Source: SIG447 sp045577075 (GTDB lineage Bacteria; Bacillota; Clostridia; UMGS1883; UMGS1540). Taken from it: a stretch of 15,417 bases of DNA. Location of the stretch: the NCBI GenBank assembly GCA_045577075.1, contig JAZNHR010000022.1, positions 1 to 15,417 on the forward strand, written 5' to 3'. Of the stretch, positions 6,867-14,500 are shown one piece after another. The translations under genes were made by a program, and so were the position numbers. Numbering within the stretch: position 1 is the first letter of the stretch; each line of letters opens with the position of its first letter. The notes under the pieces were generated by a model. The model was given only the letters and a program-made list of their open reading frames with translations, was not told the DNA's origin and ran no database searches.

Positions 6867-8097
6867 CGGAGCGTACCTCCTTTGTCAAAATACAAAGTAC
6901 AAACAAAATACATAGTATAACGCCCAGAATCAATGCGGCAAGGGTTTGCGAAAGGGAGGAAAGCGTATAAAGGGTGCCGCCAGTTGTTAGATGCAAAAAC
7001 AGGGAGGAGAAAACACCGGTCGCAAAGAATTCCGGAATAAGGGCAAGATTGGGGAGATGGAACAGCGGCCGTAAGAGTATCTTTTTACGGTCAGAAATCG
7101 GATAGTCTCTATAAGGGAAAAGGCGAATGCGACTTTCCAGCGTTCCTAGCATCCCTAAAAGGAACAGAGGAATGCAAATGGAGAAAAGAAAGGCATGCGG
7201 TATGACTTCCGTTAAAAGGGAATAGAGTATTCCGGAAAAAAGAGCCGTCGGCAAAAGACGAGCACCTGTAAAGACGGTTTTAAAAAACCGAGCCCCCAGC
7301 AGAGAAAGGAATAAACCAAAGAGCATGCCGGGCACAAGGGCAACCAAGACGCTACTGTAGGCAGGTGTAAGGATCTCTTTTACAGATGCGAGTGCGGATT
7401 GTAGCGCAGGGTCTGGAGAAGTATAAAGAGAGCCCACATACACATAGATGGAAATCAGCAGTAGGATAAAGAACAGAAGTGAAATCATACTTAGTTTCCA
7501 TTTTTTCGCAGTTGCAGGTAAGCGCTTAGGGATGGGCGCTGCAAGCATAAGATAGAAAAGATGCCCGAAAAAACTGACCAAAGCCGTAAGAATAGATGCG
7601 CTCCAAAGTGCATTCTTTTCCATGGGCATAAGTAAGAGCTGGTAGACAGAAAGCATACCAAAGATAACGCCGCTTTTTTGAAAGAAAAAGGCATAGCTTT
7701 GTCGCAGAAGAATTTTTCTCCGTGCATGAGATTCCTTTATACCGCGAAGCTGTAAATGCGTTGTTTCCGGGGTGGCGTCGGGCAGGGAAAAGAAATTGAA
7801 AAGCGCACCAAACAATACAGCGCTAATGGATAAAAGTCCAAGTGCTGCGGCTTCCCCTGCAAGTTCCCTGACCATAAAAACGCCGCCGCACAGCCCAAAT
7901 ATAGAAAAGATGTAGAAAAGCACACGTGTAAAAGGAGATAGCCTGCAAAGACCCAAAACAGGACATAGCAAAAAGCAGATGCCATACATAAGAAATAATG
8001 TAGAATCAAAAGTAAACGTTGACGTACCGAAATAGCAGAGTGCCCCAAGAATTAGAAATACTATAAAATGCGAAAGAATCTGCAATATATTTTTCAT
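6859..8097 (-). CDS. Polytopic membrane protein, possible degenerate peptide-ABC permease (OppB/C-like)
   Basis: The 412-residue protein is strongly hydrophobic, with roughly 10 to 12 predicted membrane segments and short basic loops. I chose ATG 8097 because GGAAGG (8108-8113) lies ten bases upstream; the longer frame would start with TTG at 8115 and contain that site within its coding sequence. Segments ILTPAYSSVLVALVPG and, near the C-terminus, LPNLALIPEF faintly recall OppB/OppC permeases (ILPN and loop regions). No clear EAA signature is visible, so the family assignment is tentative. The stop overlaps the TTG start of the ABC-like gene by eight bases, so the two products are probably made together and may form a complex. 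It is first in the operon, behind a consensus promoter. Confidence 0.7.
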   Translation of the reverse strand: MKNILQILSHFIVFLILGALCYFGTSTFTFDSTLFLMYGICFLLCPVLGLCRLSPFTRVLFYIFSIFGLCGGVFMVRELAGEAAALGLLSISAVLFGALFNFFSLPDATPETTHLQLRGIKESHARRKILLRQSYAFFFQKSGVIFGMLSVYQLLLMPMEKNALWSASILTALVSFFGHLFYLMLAAPIPKRLPATAKKWKLSMISLLFFILLLISIYVYVGSLYTSPDPALQSALASVKEILTPAYSSVLVALVPGMLFGLFLSLLGARFFKTVFTGARLLPTALFSGILYSLLTEVIPHAFLFSICIPLFLLGMLGTLESRIRLFPYRDYPISDRKKILLRPLFHLPNLALIPEFFATGVFSSLFLHLTTGGTLYTLSSLSQTLAALILGVILCILFVLCILTKEVRSVG

Positions 8098-8138
8098 ATG
8101 TAAATTTCCTTCCAATGAAAATAGGATAAGACCTATAT

Positions 8139-8167
8139 ATTTTACACTAAAACCGCCGCCTTGTCAA
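8139..8167 (-). promoter_or_regulatory. Sigma-A promoter of the membrane protein / ABC-like / trmB operon
   Basis: On the minus strand TTGACA (8162-8167), a 17-base spacer and TAAAAT (8139-8144) form a near-consensus promoter about 40 bases before the chosen start of the membrane-protein gene. It lies just beyond the ackA terminator, so the operon is independently transcribed. Confidence 0.85.
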
Positions 8168-8180
8168 ACGTTTATGAACA

Positions 8181-8211
8181 AAAAAATACCGCCGGATTTC
8201 TCCGACGGTAT
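8181..8211 (-). terminator. Intrinsic terminator of the pta-ackA operon
   Basis: An 11-base stem (8186-8196 with 8201-8211, one C.A mismatch) closes a TTTC loop. On the minus strand it is followed by seven Ts. It lies eight bases past the ackA stop. Confidence 0.9.
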
Positions 8212-8218
8212 ATTTGTT

Positions 8219-9412
8219 TTACAGATTTTCTACAAGACGCTTTGTATCCAAAGCAATCATCAGTTCTTCGTTTGTGGGAATAACCAATGTTTTTACTTTG
8301 GCATCCGGTGCGCTGATGTCCATATCCTTGCCGCGTACCTTGTTCTTTTCTTCGTCAATTGAAAGACCGAAGAAAGACAGCTCCTTTGCAATCTGGGAAC
8401 GGAGTTCCACATTGTTTTCTCCAATACCTGCTGTGAAAACAAGTGCATCTACACCATTCATAACAGCAATGTACTGGCCAATGAATTTCTTTAAGGAGTA
8501 AGAGAACATATCAAGGGAAAGTTTTGCGCGTTCGTTAGTGTCAGCCTGTTCGGCTAAATCACGGAAGTCGCTGCTCACACCCGATACACCCAAAACGCCA
8601 GACTTCTTGTTTAAAACATCAGAAACTTCTTTTACGGAAAGATTTTCTTTCTCTGCTACAAAGGAAACAATAGCAGGGTCAATATCGCCGCTTCTGGTGC
8701 CCATAACAAGACCGGCAAGCGGGGTAAAGCCCATGGAAGTGTCAACGGACTTGCCGCCGTCAACCGCAGCGAGGCTTGAGCCGTTTCCAAGGTGCAGCGT
8801 GATAAGCTTTAGTTCTTCGACCGGTTTTCCGAGGAGTTCAGCCGCGCGACCGGTTACGTACTTATGCGATGTGCCGTGGAAACCGTAGCGGCGAATTTTA
8901 TGGTTTGTGTAGTACTCGTAGGGTAGTGCATAAAGATAAGCTTCGGGGGGCATCGTCTGGTGGAATGCCGTATCAAACACCGCAACCTGCTTTGCGTGGG
9001 GAATAACCTTTTCGCAGGCTACAATACCCGTCAGGTTTGCAGGATTGTGGAGTGGTGCAAGCTCTATGCATGCTTCAATGGACTTCTTTACATCTTCGTC
9101 AATGACAACAGATTCAGAGAACAGTTCGCCGCCGTGTACAACACGGTGACCGACTGCTGAAATTTCATCCATGCTAGTGATTACGCCGTGGTCTTTATCG
9201 GTAAGAGCGTCGATAACAAAACCAATAGCATCCGTATGGTTTTTCATTTCCTTGTCCATAACAATGGTATCTTTGCCGGCGGGGGTGTGCTTCAGTCTGC
9301 CGTCAATGCCGATTCTTTCGCAAAGACCCTTTGCAATAACAGCCATGTTGTCCATGTCAATGAACTGATATTTAAGGGAAGAACTGCCTGCGTTAATAAC
9401 TAAGATTTTCAC
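8219..9412 (-). CDS. ackA: Acetate kinase
   Basis: The 397-residue enzyme converts acetyl phosphate plus ADP to acetate plus ATP in the cytoplasm. I chose the GTG at 9412, giving MKILVINAGSSSLKY, the standard N-terminus; AAAGGAAG precedes it by about eight bases. An upstream in-frame start at 9454 would overlap pta and lacks family support. Family residues are in place: N7, R90 (HRVVHGG), D147 (FDTAFH), H179 (FHGTSH) and R240 (GTRSGD), one position earlier than in the Methanosarcina enzyme, plus HLGNGSS at 207-213 and a C-terminal GIGEN segment. It lies 17 bases after pta, in the classic pta-ackA substrate-level phosphorylation pair. Confidence 0.97.
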   Translation of the reverse strand: MKILVINAGSSSLKYQFIDMDNMAVIAKGLCERIGIDGRLKHTPAGKDTIVMDKEMKNHTDAIGFVIDALTDKDHGVITSMDEISAVGHRVVHGGELFSESVVIDEDVKKSIEACIELAPLHNPANLTGIVACEKVIPHAKQVAVFDTAFHQTMPPEAYLYALPYEYYTNHKIRRYGFHGTSHKYVTGRAAELLGKPVEELKLITLHLGNGSSLAAVDGGKSVDTSMGFTPLAGLVMGTRSGDIDPAIVSFVAEKENLSVKEVSDVLNKKSGVLGVSGVSSDFRDLAEQADTNERAKLSLDMFSYSLKKFIGQYIAVMNGVDALVFTAGIGENNVELRSQIAKELSFFGLSIDEEKNKVRGKDMDISAPDAKVKTLVIPTNEELMIALDTKRLVENL

Positions 9413-9429
9413 GATACTATCTTCCTTTC

Positions 9430-10431
9430 TTACTGATTTTGTGCCTGTACACATGTAATGGCAACAACGCCCACAATGTCTTCTGCGCTGCAGCCGCGGG
9501 AAAGGTCATTTACAGGTTTTGCAATACCCTGTGTAATAGGACCGTAAGCTTCTGCTTTTGCAAGACGCTGTGTCAGCTTGTAGCCAATATTACCGGCATT
9601 AAGATCCGGGAAGACAAGAACGTTAGCCTGACCTGCGATGGGGCTACCCGGTGCCTTGGACTGGCCGATTTCGGGAACAATGGCGGCATCCAGCTGGAGT
9701 TCACCGTCGAGTGCAAGCTCCGGTGCCTTTTCTTTTGCAAGTCTAGTTGCTTCCTGCATTTTGTCAACAAGATGACTCTTTGCGCTGCCGTAGCTGGAGT
9801 AAGAAAGCATTGCAACCTTCGGCTCAGCTTCCAAAAGAGTGCGGAAGGATTTGGCGGATGAAATTGCAATTTCGGAAACGGCATCTGCATCCGGGTCTTC
9901 ATTAAGACCGGAGTCAGCAAAGATAAATGCGCCGTTTTCGCCGTATTCACAATCCGGAACAACCATAACAAAGAATGCAGAAACAAGCTTTGTGCCGGGT
10001 GCGGTTTTTAAAATCTGGAGGCAGGGGCGAAGCACGTTAGAGGTGGAGTTTACTGCACCTGCAACCATACCATCTGCAAGCCCGAGCTTTACCATCATAA
10101 CACCATAGTAAAGATTATTCTGTACGGTTTCTAAAGCCTTTTCGGGGGTCATGCCCTTGGCTTTGCGAAGTTCATATAGCTGGTCAGCAAATTTCTGCAA
10201 ATTTTCTGCTTTTGCAGGATTGATAATGGTAGCAGCGGAAACATTTAAGGATTCACTGTCTGCCATTTTCTGAATGTCAGCCTCATCGCCTAAAATGATT
10301 ACATTGGCAATCCCTTTTTCCAGCACCATAGATGCTGCACGGATGGTACGAATATCTTCACCTTCCGCAAGAACGATTGTCTTTTTGTCGGTTTTTGCAC
10401 GTTCAATAATTCTGTCTAAGAATTTACTCAT
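9430..10431 (-). CDS. pta: Phosphate acetyltransferase (short form)
   Basis: The 333-residue enzyme converts acetyl-CoA plus phosphate to acetyl phosphate plus CoA, feeding AckA. It is the compact form, with only the PTA_PTB catalytic domain and no N-terminal DRTGG/AAA extension. Characteristic segments include LAEGEDIRTIRAA near the N-terminus, GLADGMVAGAVNST, FADSGLNEDPDADA, MLSYSSYGSAKS, QSKAPGSPIAGQANVLVFPD and NDLSRGCSAEDIV near the C-terminus. A GAGAGGAAG site precedes the ATG. It is the first gene of the pta-ackA operon, transcribed from the TTGCAT/TATAAT promoter just upstream. Confidence 0.97.
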   Translation of the reverse strand: MSKFLDRIIERAKTDKKTIVLAEGEDIRTIRAASMVLEKGIANVIILGDEADIQKMADSESLNVSAATIINPAKAENLQKFADQLYELRKAKGMTPEKALETVQNNLYYGVMMVKLGLADGMVAGAVNSTSNVLRPCLQILKTAPGTKLVSAFFVMVVPDCEYGENGAFIFADSGLNEDPDADAVSEIAISSAKSFRTLLEAEPKVAMLSYSSYGSAKSHLVDKMQEATRLAKEKAPELALDGELQLDAAIVPEIGQSKAPGSPIAGQANVLVFPDLNAGNIGYKLTQRLAKAEAYGPITQGIAKPVNDLSRGCSAEDIVGVVAITCVQAQNQ

Positions 10432-10466
10432 GTTTTTCGCTTCCTCTCTTGGTATTTAACCTCTAG

Positions 10467-10495
10467 ATTATATCGCAACTGGAAAGAAAATGCAA
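10467..10495 (-). promoter_or_regulatory. Sigma-A promoter of pta-ackA
   Basis: On the minus strand TTGCAT (10490-10495), a 17-base spacer and a perfect TATAAT (10467-10472) lie about 36 bases before the pta ATG. Confidence 0.82.
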
Positions 10496-10537
10496 TAATT
10501 TTATTAAATTATTTTAAGTTTTTTTAGGTCTAAGAGA

Positions 10538-10566
10538 TTGACAAGACGCTGTAAAACATATATAAT
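10538..10566 (+). promoter_or_regulatory. Sigma-A promoter of mntP
   Basis: TTGACA (10538-10543), a 17-base spacer and TATAAT (10561-10566) match the full consensus. The predicted leader is only about 20 bases before the start codon, leaving no room for a yybP-ykoY manganese riboswitch. Confidence 0.9.
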
Positions 10567-10595
10567 GATGATAATTTTTCAAAGGAGAAACGAAA

Positions 10596-11153
10596 ATGAG
10601 TGTTTGGATGCTGTTTATAACGGCGATCGGGCTTTCTATGGACGCATTTGCAGTTGCTATGTGTAAGGGCCTATGTATGAAAAAAATCAAGCCGCATCAT
10701 GCAGTTTTGGTAGGCTTGTATTTCGGGTTATTTCAAGCGGTTATGCCGCTCATTGGGTATTTCTTAGCCATCAATTTTGCTGATAAGATTCAAAGTATTG
10801 ACCACTGGATTGCTTTTGGGCTCCTTGCGTTTCTTGGAATTAAGATGCTGTGCGATGCACTTACAAAAGGCGAGGAGAAAAGCGATGACGCCCTCGATGT
10901 AAAAACTATGCTCATCCTTTCGGTCGCAACCAGCATCGATGCCCTTGCCGTTGGCATTTCCTTCGCCGCACTACAGGTGGAAATTTTTTCTGCCATATTA
11001 CTGATTGGGGTAACGACGTTTGTGCTTTCTGCAATCGGCGTTAAAATTGGAAGCGTTTTTGGCGAGAGATTTAAAACAAGTGCTGAGGTGTTCGGCGGAT
11101 TCGTTTTAATCGGTATCGGGCTTAAAATTTTAATGGAACATATTACCGGATAA
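10596..11153 (+). CDS. mntP: Manganese efflux pump MntP
   Basis: The 185-residue membrane protein has six predicted helices in two related halves, the MntP (UPF0059) layout. Each half carries the family's intramembrane acidic motif: GLSMDAFAVA with D16 in helix 1, and SIDALAVGIS with D115 in the second half. The hydrophilic loop between halves (KGEEKSDDALD) is typical. It exports Mn2+ and protects against manganese excess. The start is ATG with AAAGGAG nine bases upstream and a perfect consensus promoter. It stands alone on the plus strand, divergent from pta. No clear hairpin terminator follows before the tRNA-Gln promoter. Confidence 0.95.
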   Translation: MSVWMLFITAIGLSMDAFAVAMCKGLCMKKIKPHHAVLVGLYFGLFQAVMPLIGYFLAINFADKIQSIDHWIAFGLLAFLGIKMLCDALTKGEEKSDDALDVKTMLILSVATSIDALAVGISFAALQVEIFSAILLIGVTTFVLSAIGVKIGSVFGERFKTSAEVFGGFVLIGIGLKILMEHITG

Positions 11154-11169
11154 AAAATTAAAAAAATGC

Positions 11170-11198
11170 TTGACAAATCAATAGGAACGTGCTATACT
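11170..11198 (+). promoter_or_regulatory. tRNA-Gln promoter
   Basis: TTGACA (11170-11175), a 17-base spacer and TATACT (11193-11198) lie 18 bases before the mature tRNA 5' end. Confidence 0.9.
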
Positions 11199-11216
11199 AT
11201 AAGACGTTGCAGATAT

Positions 11217-11290
11217 TGCGGGATTGTGTAAAGGTAGCACGAGTGACTCTGACTCACTTTGTATGGGTTCGAATCCTATTCCCGCAGCCA
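11217..11290 (+). tRNA. tRNA-Gln (anticodon CTG)
   Basis: The acceptor TGCGGGA pairs fully with TCCCGCA, followed by discriminator G and encoded CCA. The anticodon stem AGTGA/TCACT encloses loop CTCTGAC, giving CTG (reads CAG Gln codons). The T loop is GGTTCGAATCC. The U1-A72 pair is a known glutaminyl-tRNA feature. It has its own promoter and terminator. Confidence 0.95.
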
Positions 11291-11291
11291 T

Positions 11292-11321
11292 AAAAAAAGA
11301 CATCCATCGGGATGTCTTTTT
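11292..11321 (+). terminator. Intrinsic terminator of tRNA-Gln
   Basis: The stem GACATCC/GGATGTC (from 11299 and 11310) around an ATCG loop is flanked by an A run before and a T run after (11317 onward), so it can act in both directions. It separates the tRNA from the phage-derived frame that follows. Confidence 0.9.
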
Positions 11322-11369
11322 TTATATATTGCACTCGTCTTGGGCAGCTTCCTTTGCTGTTCGCAGTAA

Positions 11370-11587
11370 AAAAAGATATCTCTTATAATTTTATCTTCTA
11401 TTGTCCGGATAGAAGCAAGCGGCAAAAAGCAAATTTCCATAGAAAAAATCTATAATGATGTTATGGGCAATGTTGCTAGTGTCTTGGGAAACGCCCCACC
11501 ACCCTCGAGGAAGCGGCAAGGGGTGCGGTCGAGAGAAAAAATAAGGCAGACGGGTACACCTTACTTGAAAACTGGCGCAGAGGCAGA
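11370..11587 (+). pseudogene. Damaged 5' remnant of the polyvalent-protein gene
   Basis: Between the tRNA-Gln terminator and the first usable ATG there is protein-like sequence in two frames. One frame is open from 11370 (after TAA 11367-11369) and gives RIEASGKKQ then IYNDVMGNVASVLGNA near 11493. The other is open from 11480 (after TAG 11477-11479) and gives TTLEEAARGAVERKNKADG, which runs straight into the large frame. Restoring one base in the C-rich stretch at about 11494-11504 would join them. Apart from an ATG at 11463, well inside the coding remnant, neither part has a start codon with a ribosome site, and no promoter is visible. The simplest reading is a 5'-truncated and frameshifted gene; a sequencing error in the C run is an alternative for the shift only. 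Confidence 0.6.
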
Positions 11588-14500
11588 ATGGATGCATCGA
11601 CTCTTGATGTTCTGACGGAAAACGGTGTTGAGATTACCGTAGACAACGTAAAGAGTGTTACGAGGTTTGGCGAAGAAGGAGCAAAGCTTGTGGCCGAGCT
11701 TGCGAACAAAGAAGGCATAACCTTAAGCCAGGCGGAAAAAACTGTTAAGACTGCATACGATGCAGGGTTTACGGACTTAAAGGCGACACAGGTAAACTTT
11801 GAAACTGACCTTCAAACAGCCTCTTTTGAGGCGGGCAAGATTGACAGAGGTGTGCAAGACAGAATAGACCTTGCAAAGGCACAAAGGGCGACTATTTATA
11901 AAGGCACATTTACCGAGAATGAATACACAAAGAACTTTACTAAGGCGGAACGCACAATGGTTTCCACCGTTGCAAAAGGTTTGAAAATGGATGTTTCCGT
12001 TGTCGATAAAATTATCGCAAACGAAGCTACCAAGGCAGAAGCCAACGCTGAACACCAAGACGGGAAGATGCGGATTTCAAACACTGCAGAAAAGGTTTTA
12101 TACCAACTTGTAATGCATGAGGGCGGCCATCGAATGAAGCAGCTTGCACCTACGGAGTTTGGCGTGCTTATGAATGCCCTCTATGAAAGAGTCGCTACCA
12201 GGTATTCGCAGGCAGGCATGTTTATAGACGATATAAAAGCGCAACACGACAATGCGGGTATAACATTGGATGCCGGTGGTTATTTTGAGGAATATGCGGT
12301 AAGAGAGCTTGAAACAATCTTTAACAGCGCAGAGGAATTTAACAAGTGGTACGCCGAGATTAGCGGGAACGCACAGGTGAAAACTGCTTGGCAGAAGTTT
12401 ATGGATTTCATTTCCGAACTTATCGAGGATGTAAAGCGGTTTGTTGCTCAATCTAAAATGACGAAAGAAGAACGAGCAGAAGCTAAGAAATCCCTTGCCG
12501 AGCTTGAACACATCAAAGAGCTTTACGCAAGTGCCTTCCAGGCGGCCGAAAACGCTGCTACAGAGAGAGCAAAGGCGCAGGGTAAACAGAGTGCGGAGAT
12601 ACAAAATAACACCGCTGAAGAGGCCGGCGTAAGCTATTCTTTGTCTCCCACTAAAAGAGAAAGGCTAGAAAAAACTATTCTTGGCATAAGCCAGGCAAAT
12701 ATTAAGAAGGTTGCCGGGAATAAGGAAATAAGAATTTTTACAGACCAATTTTCTGTAAATAAAGCTATATATTCGACAAAAGGAAGAACTGCCAGAGAAG
12801 TAAATGCGCGAATAAAGGCTATTCCTGACTTTGAGGCAATTTTAAGACAAAGTACATTTTCTCATACCGACACAGACATTACTGGCTTAGATAATGCGGC
12901 AAAAAAGAACGTTATCGCTATGCATTATTTTAAAACCGTTTATAATGGTTTTGACATCGAGATTGTCGTCAGGGATAAGGGGAAAAAACAATTTTTATAT
13001 GAAATTAAATTTATAGAAAATAAAAAAAGTTCCCAACAGAGTATGCCGACAAATGCCGACTCCCCAGCTCCAAACGGAGATGTTGAGAACGATATAAGAA
13101 TACCACAAAATTCAAAATCTGTCAAGAAAGATTTTTCTCTCAAGGACAGCAAAGGTGCCGGAAGAGTACAGGCCAAACAAAATGCTGATACAAATTCTGC
13201 CAAAAGTCTTGAAATCAAGAAAAAAGAGCAGTATAATGGAAGTGTAAGTCATTCGTTGAAGGACAAATATTGGCGTACTGACTTAAATAAAACACAGTTT
13301 AAAGAACTGGAAGAGAGCCTTCGCCGAATTGATAACCACGAACCTAAAAGAATTGCAGATACGGTTGGATGTTGGTATAAAGGCAGAATTGACGGAGAAG
13401 CTTTGTTTGCTATCTACAGCACAGAAACGCCGGAAAATCCTACAATACTGTACGAAAGAAAAGGCGATGGCGGAAGTTTTGAATTAGATATCTTATTGAA
13501 TTTAATGGAGGAAATCGAAAATGGCGAAAGTGTTGACGGAAAATCAGCGTATGTTAACTGGGTATCTGGCGGCAGTTGGTTGCCAATGGTCAACAGTAGT
13601 CAAAATAATCCGGGAAACATGGGAGGCGGAGGACACAATCAAAATGCTGGAGTTTTGCCGAGACAATCCCAACGCAACGGAAGCAGAGCTTTCTGGAATG
13701 TCATCGAAAATTTACGCAGAACGGAGCAAAAGAGATATTCATTAAAAGGCAGCGATGACACCGCCTTCAAAGCGACACGGGCTAAGCAGAGTGCGGAGAC
13801 AAAGGTGGAAACATCTATGGAAGGCGAAACCAAAGCGGCATTTTCTTTAAAGTCGTTGGGATATGCTGATAGAACTTTTGATTTTGATGTTACGCAGGCT
13901 GACATAAATTTGTATATCGAAAACGCATATTTAAACGCAAATGAAAAATCTTACATTAAATTCTTGAGGGTTGGAAACGACTTGATAGATGACGTGTCTC
14001 CTGATGTAGATATAACTGGTTTTTCTCATGCGTTACGTGATAATGATATTCGGCATATTAAAAACTCTCATGGCAAAAAGACAAACGAAAAATACCCTGT
14101 TACAGAAGAAGATATTGAGTTGATTCCGTATGTTGTGGAAAATTACGATAAAGTATTTTACAAAACAAACGCAAACGGCGCACCCGGCCTGATATATATA
14201 AAAGTAATGCCGGGGGATGTGATTTATTATGTCGAAGCTATAACAACGGAGTATAACGGAGAAAAACTGCTTGTGAATAAGCAAATGGTAAAAACGGGTA
14301 TAGATAGTATTCCTAATCTATATGGACTGATTGATGCCATAAATAAAAAACAGAGTAGTTCTCAATATCTCGCTGATTTGAATGAAATCCGCAAGGCGTA
14401 CGTCCAAGACGTTAAAGAGAACTACTCTAAAAATAATATATCACAACAACCAAACTCTGTCAAGAGTAATTTCTCCCTCAAAGGTGTAAAGTCACCCACG

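Noticed and set aside
9413..9454. A longer ackA starting at 9454
   Set aside because: It would overlap the 3' end of pta and add an unrelated N-terminal tail; the GTG at 9412 has a good ribosome site and gives the canonical MKILVINAGSSSLK start.
9439..9861. A 140-codon plus-strand open frame opposite pta
   Set aside because: pta on the other strand is fully supported by family motifs; the antisense product is Cys-rich and has no ribosome site.
10567..10595. A possible yybP-ykoY manganese riboswitch before mntP
   Set aside because: The consensus promoter lies so close that the leader is only about 20 bases, too short for the riboswitch.
11370..11400. An A/T-rich inverted repeat (AAGATA ... 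TATCTT) considered as an attachment or operator site
   Set aside because: Only six bases per arm in A/T-rich sequence, with no second copy in the window; chance is the simpler explanation.
12098..12604. A 168-codon minus-strand open frame in the right block
   Set aside because: It is antisense to the zincin-containing polyvalent frame, which has the HEGGH motif and protein-like composition; the antisense product is Cys/Phe/Leu-rich.
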